A stretch of 56,081 nt of DNA, taken from an uncultured Oceanospirillaceae bacterium. Its GTDB lineage: Bacteria; Pseudomonadota; Gammaproteobacteria; Pseudomonadales; Balneatricaceae. How positions within the stretch are numbered: position 1 is the first letter of the stretch; each line of letters opens with the position of its first letter. The notes under the pieces are model-generated. The model saw only the letters and a program-made list of their open reading frames with translations, did not search any database and had not been told where the DNA came from. Position numbers and translations under genes: made by a program. The DNA is taken from assembly GCA_937136055.1 (NCBI GenBank), contig CAKZOD010000055.1, positions 1 through 56,081 on the forward strand. The letters are read 5' to 3'. This document shows, in pieces, positions 46,209 to 54,535 of the stretch.

Positions 46209-47615
46209 ATGAATAACATGGTAGGTTTAGAAAAAGTAATACGTAGTGTTAATGTAAAAAAGGCTGTCATTGGCTTCTTTTTAATGTTTTTTTCCAGCAT
46301 TACTTTTGCTGATAATTACCGTTTGTTTATTGGTCAGATGAAAACTTTACCAATGGCTGAAATTGATAGAGTCGCTGTGGGGAATGCAGGCTTAGTCAGC
46401 ACTTCTATATTAGATAATGGAGAGCTGCTCGTATTAGCTGAAAAAGCCGGTGATACTGAAATTCAGATTTGGCTTAAAAATGGTAAATCTATTACTCATA
46501 AGTTTTACATCATCCCTGCGAATACAGCACGCAGTGTCTCTGAGTTGCGCTCGATCATTGGAAAAGTACGTGGTCTAAATGTAAGACAAGTCGGTAGCAA
46601 TATCATTCTTAAAGGGGCAATCAGTCACAAAGCCACTGAAATGATTAAGAAAGTGACAAAAGTGTACACCAATGTCATTGACTTAACATCTGCGACCGCC
46701 AGCAGTGATTTGAGTAAAGTTTTCAGTACTATGCCGCATATTAAAGTGCGCAAAGCTGGGGATAAATTAGTGATATCTGGAGATGTTAGCGATGAAGATA
46801 AAGAGTATATCTCGGCTATTAAAGGTTCTTATCCTGAGTTAGTGGACTTAACGGATTCAGCATCAAGTAACCCAATGGTTTATATGAAAGTGCAGATTAC
46901 TGAACTTGGTAATAAAGTATCAGAAAGCTTAGGGATTAAATGGAATATCGAATCTGATAGCGGTTCAGTTAATTTCACAACACTGGGGAATCTACGTGAG
47001 AGTGTGACCGGTGGGTTGACTGGAAAAGTCAACGCGACGATCAGCGCTGCTATCGATGACGGGAGTGCGCTGTTGTTAGCTTCCCCTACCCTCAGTGCGT
47101 TAAGTGGTAGCGAGGCAGATTTCTTTGCAGGTGGGTCATTTCCTATTGAGACCGTGAGCAGTGAAGGTACAAATGTAGAGTTTAAGGACTACGGCCTTTC
47201 ATTGAAAATTGAACCAGTGGTTGAATCTAATGGCATGATCACCGCTTCAATATCGACAGAATTAAGTGATATCGACCCTTCTGTTGCAGTTAAAGGAACA
47301 CCGGGCATTTTGAGTCGTAAGACGAGCACAATAGTGAGCTTAAAGCCCAAACAAACTTTTGCAATTAGCGGATTAGTTAATCAAAAAAGTAGTAGAGACC
47401 TCAACCGATTCCCATTTTTGAGCAAAGTACCTGTGCTAGGAGCCTTGTTCAAATCTAAGAACTTTTCAAGCAATAAGTCTAACTTAGTTATCTTTATTAC
47501 CCCTTATATCGCCCTTCCCGAAGGGGAAATAAATCAGCAGCATTTAACTAAAGCTGAGGACTTACAAATAGAGTATTTCGATAGCAGCAAGTTTACGATG
47601 GAGATTGTTGAATAA
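46209..47615 (+). CDS. cpaC: Tad secretin CpaC/RcpA
   Basis: Outer-membrane secretin of the Tad pilus. The 468-residue product has a signal peptide (to about FFSSITFA), an N-terminal pilus-secretin domain (NYRLFIGQMKTL... and VSELRSIIGKVRGLNV), BON-like strands (KVRKAGDKLVISGDVS) and the secretin C-terminal domain (LLASPTLSALSGSEADFFAGG in part, VPVLGALFKSKNF, LVIFITPYI). It ends overlapping the tadA start by one base (TAATG). Confidence 0.93.
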   Translation: MNNMVGLEKVIRSVNVKKAVIGFFLMFFSSITFADNYRLFIGQMKTLPMAEIDRVAVGNAGLVSTSILDNGELLVLAEKAGDTEIQIWLKNGKSITHKFYIIPANTARSVSELRSIIGKVRGLNVRQVGSNIILKGAISHKATEMIKKVTKVYTNVIDLTSATASSDLSKVFSTMPHIKVRKAGDKLVISGDVSDEDKEYISAIKGSYPELVDLTDSASSNPMVYMKVQITELGNKVSESLGIKWNIESDSGSVNFTTLGNLRESVTGGLTGKVNATISAAIDDGSALLLASPTLSALSGSEADFFAGGSFPIETVSSEGTNVEFKDYGLSLKIEPVVESNGMITASISTELSDIDPSVAVKGTPGILSRKTSTIVSLKPKQTFAISGLVNQKSSRDLNRFPFLSKVPVLGALFKSKNFSSNKSNLVIFITPYIALPEGEINQQHLTKAEDLQIEYFDSSKFTMEIVE

Positions 47616-49327
47616 TGTTTGAAGTTGTTGTTATTACGGATAAAGGTGCCAGTGTTGAACGGGTAAATTGTACATTACGCCATTGTACTATTGGTAAGTC
47701 GCGAGACAATTTAGTGCAAATCCGAGGTTGGCGAGTTGCTCAAGTTCACTGCAAGATAGAGCTAACCGATAAAGGTTTATATGTTGAAGATGTCAGTGAT
47801 GGTTCGGGGATCGCTGTCAATGGTAATAAAGTGCCTTTTTATGGGCCTATTAGAAGTTCGGATGTCATCAGCATCGGTAGCTACGAGTTTCGCTTAGGGG
47901 TCGCAGAAGAGAGAGATAGCGCCGCACTGAATTTGAGTGCTCAAGGGGAAGTAGAGCACCCCGTGACGGCCAAAAAAGCTGATGATGACTGGATGATGCA
48001 GACTTATATCGGCGGTGCACTGGGTGAGGTAAAAGCAGAGGACAGAGTTGCTGAAATTGAACGACAGCGGATGTTCATGTGGCGCAACCGGATCCATCAA
48101 GAAGTACTGCGCATGATGGATCTTAAGCGCACTGATGTCGGCTCAATGGATGAAGTAGAGCTTAAGCAAAAAGTTGAGGTGATGATCAATGATGCGCTGG
48201 AATCAATGGCCAGTGAAATTCCCGAAAATGTTGATATCGCACAACTCAAAACATCAGTGCTCAATGAAGCGGTTGGTTTGGGGCCTTTAGAAGAGCTGCT
48301 GGCCAACGATGATGTGACAGAGATTATGGTCAACGCCTTTGACGATATTTATATTGAAAAGAGCGGTAAATTGATCAGAAGTGACATCACATTTAGTTCG
48401 GATGCTGCTGTAATGTCCGCAATTGAGCGCATAGTATCACCTTTAGGGCGTCGTATTGATGAGAGTTCTCCCATGGTTGATGCACGTCTGGCCGATGGCT
48501 CACGTGTTAATGCAATCATCCCACCGCTTGCGCTGCGAGGGCCTACCCTGACGATTCGTAAATTCGCTAAGAAAAAGCTCAATGTCGATGATTTATTAGG
48601 TTATGGCACTATTAATAGACCAATGGCTGCCTTTTTGAAAATGGCAGTTGAGCAACACAGTAATATCATTATTTCAGGTGGAACAGGCTCAGGGAAAACG
48701 ACGCTATTAAATATTATGTCGAACTTTATCCCAGAGACTGAGCGGATTATTACTGTTGAGGATGCTGCGGAATTGAAACTTAATCAGCCGCATATCGTCT
48801 CCCTTGAATCTAGACCTGCCAACTTAGAAGGTAAAGGGGCTATTCCCATTCGAGACCTAGTTAAAAACTGCCTGCGTATGCGCCCAGATCGAATTGTTGT
48901 GGGGGAGTGTCGCGGCGGTGAAGCGTTAGATATGTTAACTGCAATGAATACAGGGCATGACGGTTCTTTAACGACAGTTCACGCCAATACCCCGCGAGAT
49001 GTTATTTCGCGCTTAGAAGTTATGGTGATGATGGCGGGAATGGATCTACCTGCACGTGCAATTAGAGAACAAATTGCCTCAGCTGTACATGTCATTGTAC
49101 AACAAAGCCGCTTGGCGGATGGTAGTCGTAAAGTGACTCATATTTCTGAAATTACGGGTATGGAAGGCAATACGGTCCAGCTCAATGATATTTTTGTTTA
49201 TAAACAAGAAGGTTTTGATGAAGAAGGCAAAGTTGTCGGGAACTATGTGGCGACAGGGCAAGTACCGCAGTTCTATGAGTCTTTGCGTTCAAGGGGGATC
49301 AATGTCGATATGAGTATCTTTGGATGA
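47615..49327 (+). CDS. tadA: Tad pilus ATPase CpaF/TadA with N-terminal FHA-like domain
   Basis: Cytoplasmic secretion ATPase that powers Flp pilus assembly; 570 residues. Residues 1-95 form an FHA-like domain (LRHCTIGKSRDN, RVAQVHCKIEL, GIAVNGNKVP). The canonical phosphothreonine-binding Arg and Ser positions are Lys and Ala, so binding may be weak or lost. The ATPase core is complete: LLANDDVTEIMVNA, Walker A GGTGSGKTT (about 354-362), Walker B RIVVGECRGGEA and HDGSLTTVHANTPR. Overlaps cpaC and tadB starts. No TadZ gene between cpaC and tadA, where it usually lies. Confidence 0.93.
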   Translation: MFEVVVITDKGASVERVNCTLRHCTIGKSRDNLVQIRGWRVAQVHCKIELTDKGLYVEDVSDGSGIAVNGNKVPFYGPIRSSDVISIGSYEFRLGVAEERDSAALNLSAQGEVEHPVTAKKADDDWMMQTYIGGALGEVKAEDRVAEIERQRMFMWRNRIHQEVLRMMDLKRTDVGSMDEVELKQKVEVMINDALESMASEIPENVDIAQLKTSVLNEAVGLGPLEELLANDDVTEIMVNAFDDIYIEKSGKLIRSDITFSSDAAVMSAIERIVSPLGRRIDESSPMVDARLADGSRVNAIIPPLALRGPTLTIRKFAKKKLNVDDLLGYGTINRPMAAFLKMAVEQHSNIIISGGTGSGKTTLLNIMSNFIPETERIITVEDAAELKLNQPHIVSLESRPANLEGKGAIPIRDLVKNCLRMRPDRIVVGECRGGEALDMLTAMNTGHDGSLTTVHANTPRDVISRLEVMVMMAGMDLPARAIREQIASAVHVIVQQSRLADGSRKVTHISEITGMEGNTVQLNDIFVYKQEGFDEEGKVVGNYVATGQVPQFYESLRSRGINVDMSIFG

Positions 49328-50205
49328 TAGCACTATTAACTGACATAGCAGCCGACAGTTTATTTTGGCTAGTATTAATTTGCAGTTTTCTGGCAATAGC
49401 TCTTATTGGCTGGTTAATAGTGGTTCGTGCCAATATCTTTGTAGATGAGTATCAGTCTGTCTTTAAAGAAACGGCAACCGGTAACCTTGAAGACATGTTT
49501 TTGTTTGTTGACCCGCAACAGCTATTTATCGCTAACATAGTCGCGTTAATCTTAGCGCCAATAATGGGTTACTTACTGACGGGTGATATCAGCGTTGGTT
49601 TGATTATTTTTGTACTGCTGATTGTTCTGCCTTGGTGGGCTTATAAACAGATGCGCAAGAAAAGGCTTAAAAAGTTTGAGAAGCAATTACCTGATGTGCT
49701 CGTCATGATTAGTGGCGCTTTAGCATCAGGTTCAAGCTTAAATATGGCATTGCAGAGCGTTATGCTTGAGCAAGAGGCGCCTATATCTCAAGAGTTCATG
49801 TTATTTGTACGTGAGCAAAGAATTGGTGTTGAGTTTGATACTTCACTTCGCAATATGGAAAGGCGTATACCATTGATAGATTTTAAGATGTTTACCGCTG
49901 CTATGCGTATTTCCCGAGAGGTTGGTGGAGATTTAGGGGAAGTACTTTCGACTTTGGCAGAGACTTTACGCCGCAAGTCTTCAATGGAAGGGAAAATAGA
50001 AGCACTAACAGCACAGGGAAGAATGCAAGGTATAGTGATGACAGGCCTACCTATCTTGTTGGGTGCTTTGCTGTTTTTTCTAGAGCCACAAGCGATGGGA
50101 CAGCTGTTTACTACACCTATGGGGTGGGGGTTGCTGTCAGTGATTGTTGTTATGGAAGTACTGGGTTATGTATTTATCAAAAAAATCACCAGTATTGATG
50201 TTTAA
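49324..50205 (+). CDS. tadB: Tad pilus inner-membrane platform protein TadB
   Basis: 293-residue membrane protein of the T2SS GspF family. Two N-terminal membrane segments, a cytoplasmic GspF domain with LPDVLVMISGALASGSSLNMAL and REVGGDLGEVLSTLAETLRR, then two C-terminal membrane segments. Start overlaps the tadA stop (ATGA). Forms the platform with TadC. Confidence 0.93.
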   Translation: MIALLTDIAADSLFWLVLICSFLAIALIGWLIVVRANIFVDEYQSVFKETATGNLEDMFLFVDPQQLFIANIVALILAPIMGYLLTGDISVGLIIFVLLIVLPWWAYKQMRKKRLKKFEKQLPDVLVMISGALASGSSLNMALQSVMLEQEAPISQEFMLFVREQRIGVEFDTSLRNMERRIPLIDFKMFTAAMRISREVGGDLGEVLSTLAETLRRKSSMEGKIEALTAQGRMQGIVMTGLPILLGALLFFLEPQAMGQLFTTPMGWGLLSVIVVMEVLGYVFIKKITSIDV

Positions 50206-50228
50206 CCTACGTTGAAGCGAGAGTATCT

Positions 50229-51119
50229 ATGTTTGAATTGACATTAGAGGCTGTTTACTTTGGTGCGATAATCGCAATCGGGGTGAGTGTGGCTGCACTG
50301 ATTTATTTTGCGCAAAGTGCCTTGCCTGAGCAACCTGTTGATGTGCGAACATATATGGACCCATTACCCGCTGGGTTAACGTTAATATGGCCACTAGTTT
50401 TAATGTTTAGTGTCTTGGTTGAAATGTTATACAGTAATCGCTCTCTTGATAGAACTGAAAAAAAGCTACAACACACAGGGGTGAGCTATATATTGACCTC
50501 AGAGCAATTTATTGCACTGCGCTATGTCTCTGCCATCATATGTGTATTGCTAACTGTATTGGTGCTTTTTTCTTTAAAAAACGTTCACGATATTTGGTTG
50601 TTCGTGTTGCTAGCAGTAGTTGGCGGTTTTATGTTTCCTTTGGTCTGGCTCTCAGATACACGAAAGAAAAGAGAATTAGAGGTAATAAGAGCATTACCTA
50701 TCTATTTAGACTTCATGACAATGGCAGTAGAAGCTGGTCTCAACTTATCAGGCGCCATGCAGCAAGCGTTAAGCAAGGGGCCGAAAGGCGCGTTACGTAA
50801 CGAGTTGAGCATAGTGATGCGTGATATGCGCTCTGGGATCACTAGAGCAGAAGCGCTAAAGCGTATGGACGAAAGGCTTCATGTGGATGATGTGACACGT
50901 TTTGTAAATGCCATGATACAAGCTGAAAAAATGGGCTCGAGTATGGCCAGCACACTGCGGATACAATCCGAGCAGCGCCGAACAGAGCGTTTTCAACGAG
51001 CTGAAAAAAAAGCCATGGAAGCACCCGTAAAATTGGTTTTTCCTTTAATCGTTTTCATCTTTCCAGTGACGTTTATGGTACTTGGGTTTCCAATCGCGAT
51101 TAAATTTATGGCGATGTAG
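50229..51119 (+). CDS. tadC: Tad pilus inner-membrane platform protein TadC
   Basis: 296-residue GspF-family protein. Membrane segments at about 8-30, 50-66, 95-115, 120-140 and 270-290. The GspF domain has LPIYLDFMTMAVEAGLNLSGAMQQAL in part and RRTERFQRAEKKAMEAPVKLVFPLIVFIFP in part, typical of TadC. 23 bases after tadB. Confidence 0.92.
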   Translation: MFELTLEAVYFGAIIAIGVSVAALIYFAQSALPEQPVDVRTYMDPLPAGLTLIWPLVLMFSVLVEMLYSNRSLDRTEKKLQHTGVSYILTSEQFIALRYVSAIICVLLTVLVLFSLKNVHDIWLFVLLAVVGGFMFPLVWLSDTRKKRELEVIRALPIYLDFMTMAVEAGLNLSGAMQQALSKGPKGALRNELSIVMRDMRSGITRAEALKRMDERLHVDDVTRFVNAMIQAEKMGSSMASTLRIQSEQRRTERFQRAEKKAMEAPVKLVFPLIVFIFPVTFMVLGFPIAIKFMAM

Positions 51120-51154
51120 AGTGGGACTAACATTCAGTAATATTGGCCAGATAA

Positions 51155-51508
51155 ATGCAAATTAAGACATTGTTCTTTGAGGGTTCTTCGAAACAAAGTG
51201 TATTATTGGATGTTCGATTAACAGAGTCTTTTATTGAGCGTAATCGAGGCTTGTTAGCTTTACCTCCGCTATCAGAAGGTGAAGGGTTGTTGATTAACCC
51301 CTGCAGTTCAATTCACACATTTAGTATGAAATATCCACTGGATTTGGTCTATTTAGATAAAGCTTTGAAAATCGTTAAAATTGTAGAAAACATAGCGGCG
51401 AATAGAGTGTCTCTATGTTGGCGTGCCAAGAGTACACTGGAGTTAAAAAGTGGCGAAGTAGAGCGCCTAAAGCTAAGCGTTGGGTTAAAGGGAAAGTTCT
51501 TAGAATAA
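51155..51508 (+). CDS. DUF192 family protein in the Tad operon
   Basis: 117-residue DUF192 protein (RNRGLLALPPLSEGEGLLINPCSSIHTFSMKYPLDLVYLD read in parts; the family pattern is 'RGLM..P.L..G.G.L...C..IHTF.M..P.D..F'). No signal peptide, unlike many DUF192 proteins, so cytoplasmic. DUF192 proteins have been linked to various roles without a firm function. It lies between tadC and tadD on the same strand with short gaps, so presumably co-expressed. Confidence 0.85.
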   Translation: MQIKTLFFEGSSKQSVLLDVRLTESFIERNRGLLALPPLSEGEGLLINPCSSIHTFSMKYPLDLVYLDKALKIVKIVENIAANRVSLCWRAKSTLELKSGEVERLKLSVGLKGKFLE

Positions 51509-51525
51509 TATGAAGTGGAGCGCAA

Positions 51526-51993
51526 ATGAAAAAAAGTAAATTAATGATAGTGTTGATGAGCGTATTCTTAGTGGCGTGTAATACACTGCCTCAACAAAGC
51601 TCAGCCCCAGGGGAAATGAGTGTTGGCGAATATAAATTAAAATTAGAACTGGCAGATGAACACTATTCACTCAAAGAGTATGAAAAGGCACTAACGCTTT
51701 ATCGCCAGATAAATAGAAGCTTTCCCAAGGATACTCATGTGTTGTTCAGAATGGGGAACATATACGCTCACAATGCTAAGCCTAAATACGCTATTGAAGC
51801 TTATGAAGCATCACTTAAGCTTGATAAAAACTTAACTAAGTCTTGGTATAACTTAGGGGTTGTACATATGCAGCAAAGCGCTAAGGTTTGGGAGCAGATG
51901 AGCAAATACTCAGATCGCAAGGACCCTCTTTATAAATCGGCCCGCCATTATAGCCGGGGCATGATTCAGCTGATAAACCCTAAGAAAAACTAG
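51526..51993 (+). CDS. tadD: TPR lipoprotein TadD
   Basis: 155-residue lipoprotein with lipobox LVAC after a short signal. Two to three tetratricopeptide repeats follow (YSLKEYEKALTLYRQINRSFP, THVLFRMGNIYAHN, SWYNLGVVHMQQSAK). This is the pattern of TadD, a presumed pilotin for the secretin. SD GTGGAG lies before the ATG. Confidence 0.88.
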   Translation: MKKSKLMIVLMSVFLVACNTLPQQSSAPGEMSVGEYKLKLELADEHYSLKEYEKALTLYRQINRSFPKDTHVLFRMGNIYAHNAKPKYAIEAYEASLKLDKNLTKSWYNLGVVHMQQSAKVWEQMSKYSDRKDPLYKSARHYSRGMIQLINPKKN

Positions 51994-51999
51994 AGCGAT

Positions 52000-52788
52000 A
52001 TGCGGATTTTAATTGCTAGGCAAAAAGGCCAAGCAATGGTCGAAATGATTATTGTGGCCTTTGTTGCTCTGCTTTTGTTGTTCGGTATTATTCAGTTTGC
52101 TTTACTCTATAATGCTAAAACTATTTTAAACTACGCCGCTTACGAGGCGGCGAGAGTAGGAGCACTTAACTACTCTCACCCTTTGCCAATGCGTCTGGCG
52201 CTTGCTCAGAAATTAGCTTCGCTTGAGCCAGTAAAGGCAGTGCCAGGTGACAGTGATTATCAACGCTTGATTGATCAACAAGAAAACCTGTTAACAGCCA
52301 ACAATGCAAGCGGCGACCCTTTATTTGATAGTATTGCCTGTATAAGAAGGGTTAATCCTCCAGTGCAAAGTGGCCATTGGAAAGCAAGTAGTCAAATTCC
52401 TGAAGCATCATATGCTATTGAGAATGATCATCTGATCTATCGAGATAAAACCCCACAAGGTAGTCCAAGGCAAAGTATTCAAGATGCAAATATTTTAAAA
52501 ATATCAGTGACCTATTGCCCTAAAATGATAGTACCCATCATTGCTAGTACAGTAAAAAAACTCATGCTGTTGGATTATTACAATGCTGATACAGATAAGC
52601 TTGAGGGTTGGAAGGTTACCCAAGACCCTATTGATTTTCACAAGCAGTGTTATGAAAATGACCGCTTTCCTATGGTTGCTCAAGCGATTATCCGAATGCA
52701 AACTCCTGTCGGTAAATACGGGTTTAAAGATACGGATTGTCAGGATATAACAACGTTGCAAAGTCAATTAGGTACTCTTTCTCCTTAG
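52000..52788 (+). CDS. tadE: TadE-like pseudopilin (last gene of Tad locus)
   Basis: 262-residue protein with N-terminal RQKGQAMVEMIIVAFVALLLLFG, matching TadE pseudopilins (Glu at +5 after G). YNAKTILNYAAYEAARVGAL is the typical segment after the helix. The C-terminal part contains several Cys residues that could form disulfides. Starts six bases after the tadD stop. It is followed by a 219-base AT-rich gap with no gene. Confidence 0.85.
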   Translation: MRILIARQKGQAMVEMIIVAFVALLLLFGIIQFALLYNAKTILNYAAYEAARVGALNYSHPLPMRLALAQKLASLEPVKAVPGDSDYQRLIDQQENLLTANNASGDPLFDSIACIRRVNPPVQSGHWKASSQIPEASYAIENDHLIYRDKTPQGSPRQSIQDANILKISVTYCPKMIVPIIASTVKKLMLLDYYNADTDKLEGWKVTQDPIDFHKQCYENDRFPMVAQAIIRMQTPVGKYGFKDTDCQDITTLQSQLGTLSP

Positions 52789-53007
52789 TCTGCGGCTCCT
52801 TAAGCAAACTCTCTCCTACGGTAGGATATTTAAAAGTGTTGATGATGTGATGAATTTTATATCATTATCGCTATGTAAATCCCTTAAAATGTGATGCTTA
52901 TTTTGTTCATTTATTAAGAGTCTTATTCAATTTGATATTTTTTTTAAGGTGATTATTGTTATTGTTTCGTAGAATGCTATTTTTCAAAACTCTAACTTGG
53001 AAAACGG

Positions 53008-53469
53008 ATGTTTATATATCTTCTTACTCATGAAAGAGAGATCTCTAAGAAAAGTAATACAGGAAAGTTGGTGGTTAAAGTCGCACCTGATCACTCAAAA
53101 GTGGTTGTTTGGAAGCGAAAAGAGCCGTGCATTGAGTTACTTAAAGAAATAGAAACTGGCCGCGTTGCCTTACTATATCCAAGTATAGATAGTAAGCCCG
53201 TTGAAGAGATGGCTGATATCGATAGCTATATTTTGCTTGATGGTACTTGGCAAGAAGCACAAAAAATGTATAACAAAAGCCCTTATCTAAAAACTCTGCC
53301 GAAAGCTAATATAAGCACAGAGAAAATCTCTAGGTACCACATGAGACGCAACCAAAAACAACAGGGGTTATGCACAGCAGAGTGTGCAATAGAGGTTTTA
53401 AAACATAATAAAGAGCAGGTGTTGGCAAAAAAGCTAACAGATAGCTTTGAGTTATTTCTCGGCTTATAG
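53008..53469 (+). CDS. tapT: DTW-domain tRNA-uridine aminocarboxypropyltransferase
   Basis: 153-residue DTW-domain protein. TapT-type enzymes add an aminocarboxypropyl group to uridine in tRNA. It has ALLYPSIDSKPVEEM and ILLDGTWQEAQKMYNKSP, the DxTW catalytic block (here DGTW), and the later YHMRRNQKQQGLCTAECAIE (with C-x-x-E-C). The protein is short compared with E. coli YfiP, lacking the N-terminal Cys-rich zinc region. Substrate position assigned by family only. Confidence 0.8.
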   Translation: MFIYLLTHEREISKKSNTGKLVVKVAPDHSKVVVWKRKEPCIELLKEIETGRVALLYPSIDSKPVEEMADIDSYILLDGTWQEAQKMYNKSPYLKTLPKANISTEKISRYHMRRNQKQQGLCTAECAIEVLKHNKEQVLAKKLTDSFELFLGL

Positions 53470-53562
53470 ATTATTCAAAACATCCTTTACACCCCAGAAA
53501 CAATTGCACTTTCTAAATAGGTCTTAGTTTGCGCTAATATGGTAGTTTTCTTTAAAACTGAC

Positions 53563-53568
53563 TATAAT
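53563..53568 (+). promoter_or_regulatory. -10 box of the original prfC promoter
   Basis: TATAAT 82 bases upstream of the truncated prfC start. No good -35 at 17 bases. If active it now transcribes into the integrated element. Confidence 0.4.
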
Positions 53569-53650
53569 TGCCGCCTTCAAATTCATTCTCAGCCGCGTAT
53601 GCATATTTACTTGTGTTTATCAGCTGTACACATTTATCAAGACTATACAT

Positions 53651-53743
53651 ATGAAAAACACTGAAACTTCAAAACAAGTAGATATTAGACGTACTTTTGC
53701 CATTATTTCGCACCCTGATGCCGCCCAGCCTTTCAACGCTTAA
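53651..53743 (+). pseudogene. prfC: 5' fragment of prfC (release factor 3), cut off by element
   Basis: The first 24 codons (ending RRTFAIISHPDA) are the conserved N-terminus of peptide chain release factor 3, which normally continues with the GTP-binding P-loop GKTT. Here the frame changes to AQPFNA and stops at codon 31. The break falls at the known integration position of SXT/R391 elements, which cut the 5' end of prfC and supply a new start at their other end. A functional prfC should therefore re-form at the right end of the element, outside this window. Confidence 0.9.
53702..53724 (+). other. Probable attL of the integrated element
   Basis: Conserved prfC sequence around TTTCGCACCCTGATGC ends and unrelated sequence begins at about 53722. 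The crossover should lie in this stretch; exact limits need the right junction for comparison. Confidence 0.65.
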
Positions 53744-53856
53744 AACCACCTTTCATTGCACACCACAATCACATCTCTACGTACTGAATTTAAAGGCTTT
53801 TTGTCTTTTTCTCGTTTCTTTGCTTTTCAATGATGTTCAAGCGTAACCTCGGAAAG

Positions 53857-53979
53857 TGTGTACAAACTTGAGTACAAATTCCGTTTTAGAGGCCTTTGGC
53901 GAAAATTCCATGACACAAATCTGGCTGTAGGCCTTGTGGTTACTGGGTTTGATGAAGAAAGTGCCTTCTGCTTTTGGTA
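53857..53979 (+). repeat. Direct repeat copy 1 (possible integrase arm sites)
   Basis: TGTACAAAC (53859) and AGTACAAAT (53871), then CATGACACAAATC at 53909, TGTAGGCCTTGT and GGGTTTGA. The same order is repeated 237 bases further on. Such paired repeats near an att site are typical of integrase arm-binding sites (inference). Confidence 0.6.
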
Positions 53980-54093
53980 CTTTGGTTTCGACATTACAAA
54001 AGCGGAATAAATGCGATCATCTCTAGTTTTATGTTTGTAAGCTTATGAATTTAAAGGGTTCGTCATTGTGGTTTTTGATGTGTCATCGTTGCG

Positions 54094-54210
54094 AGTGTAC
54101 AAACAGTGTGTACAAATTTTTCTCGTTAGGCATGTTGATTGCTATTCATGACACAAACCGCCTTGTAGCCCTTGTTATTCATAGGTTTGAGCTGAAAAGT
54201 ACCTAATAGC
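54094..54210 (+). repeat. Direct repeat copy 2 (possible integrase arm sites)
   Basis: TGTACAAAC (54096) and TGTACAAAT (54109), then CATGACACAAACC at 54147, TGTAGCCCTTGT and AGGTTTGA. Spacing from the first motif to CATGACAC is 51 bases here and 50 in copy 1. Confidence 0.6.
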
Positions 54211-54324
54211 AACATTTGTGTTTTGATAAGGCTGATCTTCTGAACAAATCATGCATCTTTCTGACCATCAACTAGTGATGAATCAGGCGATGATAGCTTT
54301 ACATTGATTTTCAGGAGAATGCAG

Positions 54325-54519
54325 ATGACAGCAGTAGCGCACCAGGCAACCCCTTTTCTAACATCTTACGAAGTGATGGCTCGTTACCACATTAGCTATA
54401 CGACGCTCTGGCGAAGAATAAAAGATGGCAGCTTGCCGCAACCTCGCATCAACCGAAATACACGAAACAAGCTGTGGCACATTGAAGACTTGGAGGAGTA
54501 TGAGAAGAAAGAGGACTGA
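54325..54519 (+). CDS. xis: Excisionase-like AlpA/MerR-type DNA-binding protein
   Basis: 64-residue winged helix-turn-helix protein (LTSYEVMARYHISYTTLWRRIKDGSLPQP in part), the type of recombination directionality factor found in SXT/R391 and other tyrosine-integrase islands. Start ATG 54325 has AGGAG seven bases upstream; earlier in-frame starts lack spacing. It is convergent with int, 16 bases apart. Role in excision is inferred from position. Confidence 0.8.
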   Translation: MTAVAHQATPFLTSYEVMARYHISYTTLWRRIKDGSLPQPRINRNTRNKLWHIEDLEEYEKKED

Positions 54520-54535
54520 GCCTCTTTCTTTTATT

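Larger units (their letters stand above)
53744..54324. other. Non-coding left end of the element
   Basis: About 580 bases without a credible gene, between the prfC fragment and xis. It holds two copies of an imperfect direct repeat and several TGTACAAA motifs, which are listed separately. The upstream part of xis (promoter) must also be here. Confidence 0.55.

Noticed and set aside
53744..54324. Hidden gene in the element's left end
   Set aside because: No frame of useful length with a start and ribosome-binding site; the repeats explain the structure better.
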